DNA of 64,000 bases from Hymenobacter terrestris (GTDB lineage Bacteria > Bacteroidota > Bacteroidia > Cytophagales > Hymenobacteraceae), in contig NZ_JABKAV010000016.1 of assembly GCF_013377905.1 (NCBI RefSeq), positions 1 to 64,000 on the forward strand. The letters run 5' to 3'. The first letter of the stretch is position 1; each line of letters begins with the position of its first letter. A program made the position numbers and the translations under genes. Shown piece after piece: positions 23,778 through 32,043 of this stretch. A model generated the notes under the pieces. The model was not told the DNA's origin. It was given only the letters and a program-made list of their open reading frames with translations, and made no database searches.

Positions 23778-25238
23778 ATGACTCTTTCCCGCCGCGCTGC
23801 TTCCCTGCTCACTGGTCTGCTGCTGGCCGCCGGCTCTGCTTCGGCCCAGACTGCCCCCGGCCAGCCCACGCTCGACGAGCAGAAGGTGCAAATCTGGTGC
23901 GCCGCTGCCCGCTACGTGTACGAGGATAACGGCCGGCCCAACCTCAAGGACAAGCTCAACTGCAACAGTTCGCTGAAGGCGTTTGAAACCAGCATCAAGG
24001 CCGACAGCCAGAAGGTGTACAGCCTGCTCTATCAGCCCCTGGAAGGCCGTGGCACGATGTACGCGGGCCTCGGGAGCAACGAGGCGCGGGTGCAAAAGCT
24101 GACCTCAGAAATCGTGAACAGGCTCAAGTCGTCGGCTGCCCGCCGCGCCGACCCAGCTCGGATGCAGCGCCTGACGGCCCTTGAAACGGCCTTAGCCAGC
24201 TATGTGCAGAGCGGTACGCCCATCGGCGACCTGGCCGGCACCGAACTGGCCGATGCTTCGGCCGATACTGCTACCAGCCTTGATGAAACTGCTACCGCGG
24301 TCGGTGATGCGGGGCTAGATGACGCGGGCGTGGCCAGCCAGCCAACTGCTGCCAGCGGCGTGGGCGAAAGCGTGATGGACAAGCTGTTTGCCCCGCTGGC
24401 GTTGATTCTGGCGCTGCTGGGCCTAGTGCTGTTCTGGCTGCAAAGCCGCAAAGTGGCCAATCTGGCCGACCGTCTGGGCCGGCACCGCACCGATATCGAC
24501 GCCGTGAAGTCGGTTGCCAGCCCCAGCACCGTGGCCGGCCAGCTGACGCTAGCCCAGCGCCGGGAGGTGGAGAAGATAGTAGCCCAGCGCGTGGCCGAGG
24601 AGCTGGAGCAGCGGCCGGGGTCGAAATCGGAGCCAATGCCCACTCCGGCCGCCGCGCCCAAAGTACCGGCTGCTGCGCACCGCCCGGCTGTGGCTGCGAG
24701 CGTGGCCGAGCCGGCCGAAACACGGATGGCTGAAGTGCCGGCCAGCCTTTCGGAAGTATCGGCCCCGCCGGCCGCCATTCCGGTGGGTTCGCCCACAGCC
24801 ACTCCGCGCGACGAGTTCGAGAGCTTGGTGCCGCCTGTGCAACTGCCCGAGCCTGCTCCAATCAGCCCGGAACCCGCGCAAGCGTTTACACCTGCACCAG
24901 CTCAGCCAGCGGCCCGGGTGCAGTTTACGCGCTACGTGAAGGTGCCGGTGAACGGGGCGTTCAGCGAGTATGATCTTTCCGACGAACCCCAGCACGACAG
25001 CATCTACGAGTTGCACTTCGATCCGCAGTGGCCCGAGCTGGCGACGTTCAACGTTACGCCCAACTCCGCCATCCACGCCTACGCTATCCAGAGCGCCCAA
25101 TATTCGTTGCGTGAAGCCTGCCGCTACCAGCAGCCCACCGAGCCGGTTACCCGGATTGTAACCGAGGAGGAAGGCGTACTGCGTAAAGTGGCCGGCAGCT
25201 GGCAGATTGAGCAGAAAGCAGCTATCCGGTTCGAGTAG
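23778..25238 (+). CDS. membrane-crossing protein with signal peptide, Pro-rich linker and C-terminal domain
   Basis: A 486-residue protein with a tripartite plan: signal peptide (1-23, ending SASAQ), an external helical domain (about 30-160) containing Cys residues at IWCAAARYVYED and KLNCNSSL, one membrane helix (about 203-222, LFAPLALILALLGLVLFWL), a short coiled region, a Pro/Ala-rich linker (about 275-375) and a C-terminal domain of some 110 residues (VQFTRYVKVPVNGAFSEYD to the end). I recognise no family. It could link the periplasm to the cytoplasmic ATPases. The gap to the ATPase gene upstream is 49 bases; the next gene is 155 bases away across a palindromic repeat. Confidence 0.6.
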   Translation: MTLSRRAASLLTGLLLAAGSASAQTAPGQPTLDEQKVQIWCAAARYVYEDNGRPNLKDKLNCNSSLKAFETSIKADSQKVYSLLYQPLEGRGTMYAGLGSNEARVQKLTSEIVNRLKSSAARRADPARMQRLTALETALASYVQSGTPIGDLAGTELADASADTATSLDETATAVGDAGLDDAGVASQPTAASGVGESVMDKLFAPLALILALLGLVLFWLQSRKVANLADRLGRHRTDIDAVKSVASPSTVAGQLTLAQRREVEKIVAQRVAEELEQRPGSKSEPMPTPAAAPKVPAAAHRPAVAASVAEPAETRMAEVPASLSEVSAPPAAIPVGSPTATPRDEFESLVPPVQLPEPAPISPEPAQAFTPAPAQPAARVQFTRYVKVPVNGAFSEYDLSDEPQHDSIYELHFDPQWPELATFNVTPNSAIHAYAIQSAQYSLREACRYQQPTEPVTRIVTEEEGVLRKVAGSWQIEQKAAIRFE

Positions 25239-25253
25239 AAAACAACCCAGTCT

Positions 25254-25349
25254 GTCATCCTGAGCGAAGCGAAGGACCTTGTCACGCGCTAACGACCGTA
25301 GCTACGATTCGTTTACCCGTAATAAGGTCCTCGCTTTGCTCAGGATGAC
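25254..25349. repeat. palindromic repeat unit within the cluster
   Basis: Arms 25254-25280 (starting gtcatcctgagcgaagcg) and 25324-25349 are reverse complements apart from one deletion and one mismatch, over about 26 bases. Sequences of the form gtcatcctgagcgaagcgaagg are, from memory, frequent repeated intergenic palindromes in bacterial genomes including Hymenobacter. It separates 23778-25238 from the MotA-like gene and may act as a weak terminator or RNA processing site. Confidence 0.75.
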
Positions 25350-25393
25350 TTATTACCGGCTTGCCGCTGAGTAATAGCGTTATTTGTAGTTCT

Positions 25394-26854
25394 ATGCTCG
25401 AAATTATCCTCGAAGTTCTGGTGGTGGTGGTGGTGGTGGGCCTGCAGATTCGCACGTTTCTGCAGACGCGGGCCAAGACGCGCCACCTGGGCCAGCTGTA
25501 TCCACCCCGCGAAGCGTTGCGGGTGGAGCAGCGCCTCGTGCTGGCCGACGGCCGCGACCTGCCCGAATACGCCGCCGACGCCCCTGCCGATGCCTACCCG
25601 GCTACCTTGCTCAAAGCCGATAACGCCTCGACCGAGTTCCAGGAAATCCTGCTCGATACCAACGATTACCTGCGCCATAACAAGGGCGCGGCGGCCGATT
25701 TTGGGATTCTCAAGGACATTTCGGAGCGCCGCAGCCAAGTGCTTGATAACGAAGTACAGGCCAACGTTTCTACGCCCCTGTACTTGGGTTTGCTGGGTAC
25801 CTTTTTAGGGGTGATTCTGGGCCTCGTAGGTATTGCCCGCAACGGGGTTTCCGACGAAAACGCGCTGACGCCCTTCCTGACCGGGGTGCTCATTGCCATG
25901 ACCGGCTCTTTCGTGGGCTTGCTGCTCACGCTGCTCGGCAACGGGCTGCTGCGCGAGGCCCGCCGCCAGCTCGACGGCCGCCAGAACCAGTACTACACCG
26001 TGCTGCAGGTGCGGCTGCTGCCCATTCTGCACTCCGATATGGCCGGCAGCCTGAGCAACCTCAAATCGGTGCTCGATGCCTTCAACCAGCAGTTCGTGGG
26101 CCAGGTGGACCTGTTCAATCCGCTCATGGACAAGGTGACGGAGAACATCCGGGTGCAGAGCGACTTTTTGCAGCGCCTCGATACTATTGGCTACGACAAG
26201 ATGGCCGCCGCCAATATTGCCGTGTTCGATAGGGTGAGCGAATCGGCCGACATGTTTGCCGCCTTCACCGGCTACCAGCAGAAGCTGAACCAGATGCTGG
26301 AAAACGGCTACCAGTCGGCCCAGAGCGTGAACGGGATTCTGGATCGGCTGCGCGGCTTCGAGAAAGGCATCAACGACCTGGGCCAGTACGTGGGCGGCAA
26401 CAACAACTCGGTGCAGCTCATGCTCGACTTCTTTCAGAAGCACCAGGTGGAGCTGCGCAACCTGCGCGACCGGGCCGAGCAGCACATCGACCAGGCGGGC
26501 ATCAGCTTAGCCGACATCCTCACCCAGCGCCAGAACCAGAACGAGCGGCAGGCCCAGCTGGCCTACGAAAAGTGGCAGCAGTACTACCAACAGCTCAACG
26601 CCGACAACATCTTCGAGAAGCTACTTAAGCAGCTGGAGCCCCTTCAGAGCCTCAACGCCCAGCAAACCGACCTCAGCCGCGACGTAACCGCCACCCAGCG
26701 CGAACTGCTGCGCAAAGTGGAGCTCGATTCTCAGATTCAGGCCAAGCTGCTGCTGGAGCTATCCAATTTGAACACGGTGCTGGTAAAAGCCACCTCAAAA
26801 AACCGTTTACAGCGGTTTATGGACAGTTTGTTTGGCGGTGTGAAGCCGCAGTAA
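25394..26854 (+). CDS. MotA/TolQ/ZorA-like proton-channel protein with long helical tail
   Basis: A 486-residue protein. It has a first membrane helix at residues 2-19 (LEIILEVLVVVVVVGL), then after a cytoplasmic loop the two channel-forming helices of the MotA/TolQ/ExbB family, about 129-148 (LYLGLLGTFLGVILGLVGIA) and 160-185 (FLTGVLIAMTGSFVGLLLTLLG), and finally about 290 residues of predicted helix and coiled coil rich in Gln and Asn. TolQ and ExbB have no such tail, whereas ZorA of Zorya defence systems has a long cytoplasmic tail, so ZorA is the closest structural analogue. Predicted inner-membrane, paired with the MotB-like gene at 27365. An in-frame ATG 33 bases upstream is possible, but 25394 begins the membrane helix directly. 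Confidence 0.78.
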   Translation: MLEIILEVLVVVVVVGLQIRTFLQTRAKTRHLGQLYPPREALRVEQRLVLADGRDLPEYAADAPADAYPATLLKADNASTEFQEILLDTNDYLRHNKGAAADFGILKDISERRSQVLDNEVQANVSTPLYLGLLGTFLGVILGLVGIARNGVSDENALTPFLTGVLIAMTGSFVGLLLTLLGNGLLREARRQLDGRQNQYYTVLQVRLLPILHSDMAGSLSNLKSVLDAFNQQFVGQVDLFNPLMDKVTENIRVQSDFLQRLDTIGYDKMAAANIAVFDRVSESADMFAAFTGYQQKLNQMLENGYQSAQSVNGILDRLRGFEKGINDLGQYVGGNNNSVQLMLDFFQKHQVELRNLRDRAEQHIDQAGISLADILTQRQNQNERQAQLAYEKWQQYYQQLNADNIFEKLLKQLEPLQSLNAQQTDLSRDVTATQRELLRKVELDSQIQAKLLLELSNLNTVLVKATSKNRLQRFMDSLFGGVKPQ

Positions 26855-26928
26855 CATACTTAATTATGCTATGAAATCGGGATGCAGCGGTTGTATAATT
26901 GAATGACGTAATTGTCTGCGAATTAATA

Positions 26929-27321
26929 ATGATAACTAAACAAAAGTTCTTAATATACAAGAAGTATAAAGGTGATTTAGATTTATGGATTAGAGATAGA
27001 AGGAAAAAAGATATAAGTATAATAGATGATGGTGACTGGCAAGTGATATCAGAACTATTATCCGATATATTGCTGATAGAAAATAATCTTGTATCAGATG
27101 ATTTTAGAAATAAGGTCATCCAGTCCATTAAGAGCAATTCGGAAAGTGAAGAGGTGATGTCGCTACTGAAGGTAGAAGCTAAAAAATTGAATCTTACTCA
27201 TGAAAAGACAAAAATCTACTCGCCAGCCAGTAACCTGCTATTAAATATATTAAAATGGTTATTAGGATATTTTATTTTTAGATTAATAATATATGTGATA
27301 TTCGGTTACCCCAGTGTATAA
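26929..27321 (+). CDS. small AT-rich protein with C-terminal membrane helix, unknown
   Basis: A 130-residue protein from the ATG at 26929 (a TTG 30 bases upstream is the alternative). The first 90 residues are charged and helical (LIYKKYKGDLDLWIRDRR, DDGDWQVISELLSDIL), and residues about 103-125 form a membrane helix (LLNILKWLLGYFIFRLIIYVIF) close to the C-terminus. I recognise no family. The gene is strongly AT-rich compared with the GC-rich genes directly before and after, implying transfer. It splits the MotA-like and MotB-like genes, 43 bases before the latter. Together with 19759-20232 it makes two AT-rich small membrane-protein genes inside the same cluster. Confidence 0.65.
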   Translation: MITKQKFLIYKKYKGDLDLWIRDRRKKDISIIDDGDWQVISELLSDILLIENNLVSDDFRNKVIQSIKSNSESEEVMSLLKVEAKKLNLTHEKTKIYSPASNLLLNILKWLLGYFIFRLIIYVIFGYPSV

Positions 27322-27364
27322 CCGATGATTTCTATAAAACATGCATTTTATGTTGCAGCGCTAA

Positions 27365-28042
27365 ATGAATAACCCCACCTCCAACAAACGTCAACAAAAC
27401 GACTTCTTCTGGCCCAGCTATGTGGACCTGATGACGTCGTTGTTCGTGGTGATGCTGGTGCTGTTCGTGTACAGCTTCAAGCTTTTCAAAGACCGCGAGG
27501 GGGAGCTGAAGCAGGCCAACGGCGAGCTGAAAGCCAAAGCCGAGGAGCTGGAGCAGATAACCAAAATCCGCCGCTCATTGGAGCGGCTGGAAGGCAAGTA
27601 TTTCAAATACGACCCTAGCAATGAGCGGCACGAGCTGCTGGTGCCGGTGCAGTTCAAGGCCGGCCGCGACGAAATCCAAGATGCCTACAAGCCTGCCCTG
27701 TTGCAAGCGGGCCGCACGCTACGCACGGTGCTCAAGAGCATCAAAACCGACCAGCCCGTGCGCTACTTGGTGATTGTGGAGGGCATGGCCGCCCGCTACC
27801 CGGCCGGCGACCCACGCAACGCCCGCGAGGAGCAAACCACCTACCAGCTTAGCTACCGCCGGGCCCTCAACCTGCTCAACTTCTGGAAGCAGAAAGGCCT
27901 CGATTTCGGCCAGGACCGCAACATCGAGCTCATCATCGGGGGCAGCGGCTTCTTCGGCACCGGCCGCTACCAAGGCCGCCGCGAAGGCGACAACAAACGC
28001 TTCCTGATTCAGGTGATTCCGAAGGTGGGGCGGATGCAGTAG
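27365..28042 (+). CDS. MotB/ZorB-like stator protein with OmpA-type domain
   Basis: A 225-residue protein with a single N-terminal membrane helix carrying the MotB-type plug and channel residues: FFWPSYVDLMTSLFVVMLVLF, with D21 in the position of the essential proton-binding Asp of MotB and ZorB. Residues about 45-75 are coiled (GELKQANGELKAKAEELEQ), and about 85-220 form an OmpA/MotB-like peptidoglycan-binding domain (LVPVQFKAGRDEI, YLVIVEGMAA, YQLSYRRALNLLNFW). With the MotA-like protein this would form a proton-driven, wall-anchored complex, as in stators and Zorya. It is the last cluster gene; the next gene is convergent, 43 bases away, with no strong terminator hairpin visible. Confidence 0.8.
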   Translation: MNNPTSNKRQQNDFFWPSYVDLMTSLFVVMLVLFVYSFKLFKDREGELKQANGELKAKAEELEQITKIRRSLERLEGKYFKYDPSNERHELLVPVQFKAGRDEIQDAYKPALLQAGRTLRTVLKSIKTDQPVRYLVIVEGMAARYPAGDPRNAREEQTTYQLSYRRALNLLNFWKQKGLDFGQDRNIELIIGGSGFFGTGRYQGRREGDNKRFLIQVIPKVGRMQ

Positions 28043-28085
28043 GCGCTTTATGCTCAAGGGCTTCAGCCCAGAGGCGCGAAAGCTG

Positions 28086-29222
28086 CTACGCCGCCTGCAG
28101 CCGGGGCTGCTTCTGCCTGGTTTTGTTGCGGCGGCCCCACCATACAATGGTGCCCGTTACGGGCAGGCTGGCGCAGATCAAACTAACCAGGAAAGCCACG
28201 ATTTTGCCGCCGAAGCCCAGAATCTGGCCTACGTGCAGGTCGTAATTCATGTCGGCGAGCTTGGTGCCGGCGCTTTTGGTGGCGTGAAACCGCGACTCCA
28301 GCAGCCGGCCCGACACCGGGTGGAAGGCGTACTCGTCGCGGCGGTAGTAGTGCAGGGCTCTCTGGTAGGTCCAGCAAAACGCGGGGTCCTTGCCCGTGCC
28401 GGTGGGTCCCAGCAAAATCATCTCGTGGTCAGGAGAGAGGCGGCGCGCCGTACGGTACACGATATCGGCCAGTGGTTGGGAGGCGACGGTGGCGCACTGC
28501 AGGGTGTCGAGCCTGGTTTTCATGATTTCCTGTGGGGCCGGCCGGCCGCCATCCACAGCCAGCACCAGCGGCTCCAGCAGCCAGGGGTACAGCATAAACA
28601 GTCCCGACAGCGCCAGCACCAGCCCGATGCTGGCCGCGTAGAACCCCAGCACGTTGTGCAAATCGTAGTTGACGCGCCGCCAGCGGCTTCTCCATTTAAT
28701 GGTAAACCGCTGCTTGCGCTCCTGCTTGCGCTTGGGCCACCACAGCACTAGGCCCGTGAGCATCATCACCACAAAAATGGAAATGCTGATGCCCACTACC
28801 CATCTTGCCACCGCCTCGGGCAGCAGCAAGTGCATATGGATTTCCTGTACGATTGTAAAGAAGTGCGTACGCAAATCCAACTCGTGCAGCACGCGGCCGG
28901 TGTAGGGGTTCAGGTACACCTGAATAGGGGCGCCTGCCTTGTCGGTAAAAAATACGGTAGCCGAGCGTTCGGGCCCGAAATACGTAACCCAGGACGTTTC
29001 GGCCGCTACGCCGGGGTGTCGGGCCAGGGCTGCCGCCTGCAGCCGTGAGGGCAATACTGGCGCAGTGGCCTGCGCCTCTACCTTGCGCCAGGGCTCCGTC
29101 AGGTCCCGGATGTCGTCCTGAAACACGAAAATGGCCCCCGTGATGCTCACAACAAACACCACCAGCCCCGAAGCCAGCCCCAGCCACAGGTGTAACTTAC
29201 CGATGATTTTTTTGAATGTCAT
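28086..29222 (-). CDS. PepSY-domain inner-membrane protein
   Basis: A 378-residue protein of the PepSY-associated transmembrane family, recognised by its opening KKIIGKLHLWLGLASGLVVFVVSITGAIFVF, whose first helix carries the conserved HLWLGL. Further helices lie near residues 150, 205 and 345-370, with periplasmic PepSY-type segments between (VYLNPYTGRVL, FHPVSGRLLESRFH). Such proteins commonly accompany siderophore receptors and are thought to take part in iron-siderophore reduction or release at the inner membrane, though few have been tested. Its start overlaps the stop of the small Cys-rich gene (ATGA at 29219-29222), and both follow the TonB siderophore receptor, so an iron-uptake operon is likely. 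Confidence 0.9.
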   Translation of the reverse strand: MTFKKIIGKLHLWLGLASGLVVFVVSITGAIFVFQDDIRDLTEPWRKVEAQATAPVLPSRLQAAALARHPGVAAETSWVTYFGPERSATVFFTDKAGAPIQVYLNPYTGRVLHELDLRTHFFTIVQEIHMHLLLPEAVARWVVGISISIFVVMMLTGLVLWWPKRKQERKQRFTIKWRSRWRRVNYDLHNVLGFYAASIGLVLALSGLFMLYPWLLEPLVLAVDGGRPAPQEIMKTRLDTLQCATVASQPLADIVYRTARRLSPDHEMILLGPTGTGKDPAFCWTYQRALHYYRRDEYAFHPVSGRLLESRFHATKSAGTKLADMNYDLHVGQILGFGGKIVAFLVSLICASLPVTGTIVWWGRRNKTRQKQPRLQAA

Positions 29223-29422
29223 GCCTCAGTAGGAGTATTTGGTGGCCGGTTGGGCGGTGGTAGGAGAGGAGCCGCTGGGGCCGGCCGCGCATCCAGCCAG
29301 CGCAGCAGGTGGCGCAGCCGGCACAGCTGCCGGTCGGGGGTGAGGTGGCAGAGCCGGCAGCCCGCGCAGTTCCAGGCCGGCACGGCGGCGCTGGGTTCGG
29401 GCGGCTGGCGCGGCGTGCTCAT
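29219..29422 (-). CDS. small Cys-rich protein between siderophore receptor and PepSY gene
   Basis: A 67-residue protein with a compact cysteine cluster near residues 19-33 (NCAGCRLCHL, RQLCRLR) followed by a Pro-rich tail. I do not recognise a family. The case for a real gene is positional: its ATG at 29422 comes four bases after the receptor stop codon, and its stop overlaps the PepSY start by four bases. The CxxCxxC-like spacing suggests metal or Fe-S binding, which would fit iron handling, but this is inference. Without a signal peptide it is predicted cytoplasmic. Confidence 0.6.
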   Translation of the reverse strand: MSTPRQPPEPSAAVPAWNCAGCRLCHLTPDRQLCRLRHLLRWLDARPAPAAPLLPPPNRPPNTPTEA

Positions 29423-29426
29423 TATT

Positions 29427-31841
29427 CTAAAACTTGTAGGCGATGCTGCCAACGATGCTACGCAGCTTCTGGGGGTTCATGGTGGTGTAGCCGGTCCAGT
29501 ACTGCTTGTCGGTAAGATTATCAACCTTGGCTGAGAGGCGGTATCGGGGCTGGTCGTAGAACAAGCTGGCGTTCAGAATGGTGTAGCTGGGCAGCGTGAA
29601 CACGTTGGTGCTGGTGTTCTGCACCCTGTTTTCGTTGGCGTAGTTGCCCCCGAAACCGGCTCCCAAGCCCTGCAGCGGGCCGGCGGGCTGGCGGTAGCTC
29701 AGCCAGGCATTGGCCACGATGGGCGAGGAGGCCGTATTGGGCCGGCGGCCGTTCACGGTTTCGTCCTGGGTTTCAAACTTCGAGTCGTTGTAGGCCAAAC
29801 CACCCACCATGTTCAGACCCGGCAGCGGGTTGGCCACTACGCTCACTTCTACGCCCTTGCTGCGCTGGTTGGCATCCTGGGCGCTGATGGCCTGGAAATC
29901 GGCGTTGTAGTTGACGATGCGCAGGCGGTCCTTCACATAAATATCGTAGTAGCTGACCGTGGCGCTGAGGCGGCCGCCGGCGGCATCCAGCTTCACGCCG
30001 CCTTCCCACTGGTTGGCACGCTCGGGCCGGGCTACCAGGCTGTTACCGCCGGCATTCAGGTACACGCCTAGGTTGTTGAAGCTGTTCTGGTAGTTGGCAA
30101 ACAGGCTCACCCGGTCTTTCACCGGCTGGTACACGGCCCCGAACTTTGGTGAGAAAGCCGTTTGCGAATACGGCGCCACCGGCGAGTAGAGTAGCCCACC
30201 TTTGTTGTTGAAGTGGTCGATGCGCAACGCAGCCAGCACGCTCAGCTGGTCGGTCAGGTTAAGCACATCCGATACAAAGGCGCTGTAGGTGTTGGTGGTC
30301 GTCGTAATCAGGTACTGGCCCGGGGCCTGGGCCGCGTACTTTGCTGCCACGCTTGTGCTATTAAAGCCGCGGATGGTACTGCTGGGGGCGTTCAGCGAAA
30401 TCGTATCAATGTTGCCGCCCAGGAAAGTCACGTCGGAGTTGATGCGCAGATAATCGAGCCCCACCACGAGGCGGTTGCGCAGGTTGCCCACCCGAAAGTC
30501 GCCGTTGAGCAGCTGCTGGGCCTCGAACACGGTGCGCTGGCTGTTGTCCGTCGATTGGTCGGCGCGCACCAGCCGGTTGTTGGGCAGCAGGTAGAAATAG
30601 GGATTGAAGCCGTTGGAGTAGCTGTGGCTGCTGGTGAGGTAGGTGGTAGTGGTAAAGGCGGGCGAAATCCGGTACTGCACCTGCCCAAACAGGTTGGTGC
30701 TGCGCGTGTCCTGGGTCAGGCCCGCGCCCTGGTACGACTGCCGGTAATTGAGTGGGCCCTTGTCGGCCCGGTCGAAGCCCAGCGCCGCCGAGGGCTCGTA
30801 GAAGAAAATGATCTGTTTGCCCACGTTGGTGCCTTTGTAAATTTCGGCGTCCACGTTTACCGTCAGTCGCTCGGAGGGCCGGAACTGTAGGCTTGGGGCC
30901 ACGGCCAGGCTCTTGGTGAAACCCGGGTAGTCGAGGTTCTGGAAGCTGTCTTCGTAGGTATAGGCCGTGTTCAGGCGGAAGGCCAGCGTTTTGGGCTGGC
31001 CGGCGGGGGTGGTAGCGTCCACCAGGTTCACGTCGGCCGACACGCGGTGGAAGCCATAGGAGCCGGCCGCCACGTTCACCTCGCCCCCGAAGACATCGAG
31101 CGGCTTTTTGGTCACGCGGTTCAGCAGCCCACCATACGAGGTAAGTGAGCTGCCGAACAGTGTGGCCGAAGGGCCCTTAATTACCTCCAGCTTCTCCAGG
31201 TTGATGGCATCAATGTCGCTGGTGACGTTGCCGGCCACGCCGTTGCGCAGTTGGCTCGATACGATGAAGCCGCGGCTGCCGTAAAACGCGCCTCCATCGC
31301 CGCCGCGGCCGGTAGCATCCCACATTTTCTGCACGCCCGGGGCGTTGCGCACAGCGTCGTCCACCGAAAACACCAATTGCTCGGTTAGCAGCTCTTTGCC
31401 CACGGTGGCGTACACCTGCGGGTTTTCGAGGTTGCTCAGCGGCATCTTGCTCACATACTCACTGGCCTTACGGGCAAACTTGTTGGTGCGGCTGCCGCTG
31501 ATAATTACTTCCCGGAGCTGCTCGGCGTTTTCAGCCAGCACGAAGTCCAAGACTGTGGCCTGGCCGTCGCGCACGGTTGCCGGCTGCTCCGTTGTTTGCA
31601 GGCCCACCGCCGATACCACTACCATGTACTGGCCGTCGCGCACGCGCTCAATCAGGTACTCGCCGTTGCCGTTTGTAACGGCCCCCTGGCTGCGGCCTTT
31701 TAGGCCCACAGTTACCGACTCGGCCGGGCGGCCGTCGATGGTGATAACGCGGCCCCGGATGGTGGCCGTTTGCTGGGCCTGCACGGTGAGGGCGCAAACC
31801 AGCGCGGCAGAGGTGAGGCCCAGCAGGCGAAGATGAAACAT
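29427..31841 (-). CDS. TonB-dependent siderophore-type receptor
   Basis: An 804-residue outer-membrane receptor. Signal peptide 1-22; a carboxypeptidase-regulatory-like domain (about 24-110, ATIRGRVITIDGRPAESVTV); a plug with the siderophore-receptor hallmarks VDDAVRNAPGVQKMW, FYGSRGFIV and LEKLEVIKGPSATLFGSS; then a barrel ending SIAYKF with the terminal Phe. The plug motifs match ferric-siderophore (FhuA/FpvA-like) receptors rather than SusC. It leads the operon with the Cys-rich and PepSY genes. No ferric-uptake regulator box was recognised in the 202-base divergent gap at 31842-32043. The exact siderophore is unknown. Confidence 0.93.
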   Translation of the reverse strand: MFHLRLLGLTSAALVCALTVQAQQTATIRGRVITIDGRPAESVTVGLKGRSQGAVTNGNGEYLIERVRDGQYMVVVSAVGLQTTEQPATVRDGQATVLDFVLAENAEQLREVIISGSRTNKFARKASEYVSKMPLSNLENPQVYATVGKELLTEQLVFSVDDAVRNAPGVQKMWDATGRGGDGGAFYGSRGFIVSSQLRNGVAGNVTSDIDAINLEKLEVIKGPSATLFGSSLTSYGGLLNRVTKKPLDVFGGEVNVAAGSYGFHRVSADVNLVDATTPAGQPKTLAFRLNTAYTYEDSFQNLDYPGFTKSLAVAPSLQFRPSERLTVNVDAEIYKGTNVGKQIIFFYEPSAALGFDRADKGPLNYRQSYQGAGLTQDTRSTNLFGQVQYRISPAFTTTTYLTSSHSYSNGFNPYFYLLPNNRLVRADQSTDNSQRTVFEAQQLLNGDFRVGNLRNRLVVGLDYLRINSDVTFLGGNIDTISLNAPSSTIRGFNSTSVAAKYAAQAPGQYLITTTTNTYSAFVSDVLNLTDQLSVLAALRIDHFNNKGGLLYSPVAPYSQTAFSPKFGAVYQPVKDRVSLFANYQNSFNNLGVYLNAGGNSLVARPERANQWEGGVKLDAAGGRLSATVSYYDIYVKDRLRIVNYNADFQAISAQDANQRSKGVEVSVVANPLPGLNMVGGLAYNDSKFETQDETVNGRRPNTASSPIVANAWLSYRQPAGPLQGLGAGFGGNYANENRVQNTSTNVFTLPSYTILNASLFYDQPRYRLSAKVDNLTDKQYWTGYTTMNPQKLRSIVGSIAYKF

Positions 31842-32043
31842 TTTTAGTTGTTTAGAATGAATCTTGATGGCTACAAAGGAAAGAATTAATTGTTATTTAG
31901 AAAAATTACAAATAAAGAAACAACCATTTATCTTGGTATTGGGCAGACGAGGGCGTGGCGAAGTAGCTCAGAATTCGAACCCGTGTCGGCATCTGCCAAA
32001 CTTGTCGGCTATCTTCGGCTTTCAACCCCACCATCACCACCAT

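Noticed and set aside
25394..28042. Calling the cluster a complete Zorya defence system
   Set aside because: Only the channel pair is ZorAB-like. None of the ZorC, ZorD, ZorE or other recognised Zorya partners is present.
31941..31997. tRNA-like pieces gtagctcag and ttcgaacccg upstream of the prolyl oligopeptidase gene
   Set aside because: They resemble D-loop and T-loop strings, but the bases around ttcgaac do not pair as a T-arm, there is no anticodon arm, and the span is too short.
32026..32043. Apparent poly-His run just before the prolyl oligopeptidase start
   Set aside because: It appears only if translation is extended upstream; the lipoprotein signal begins at ATG 32044, so the His run is most likely untranslated leader.
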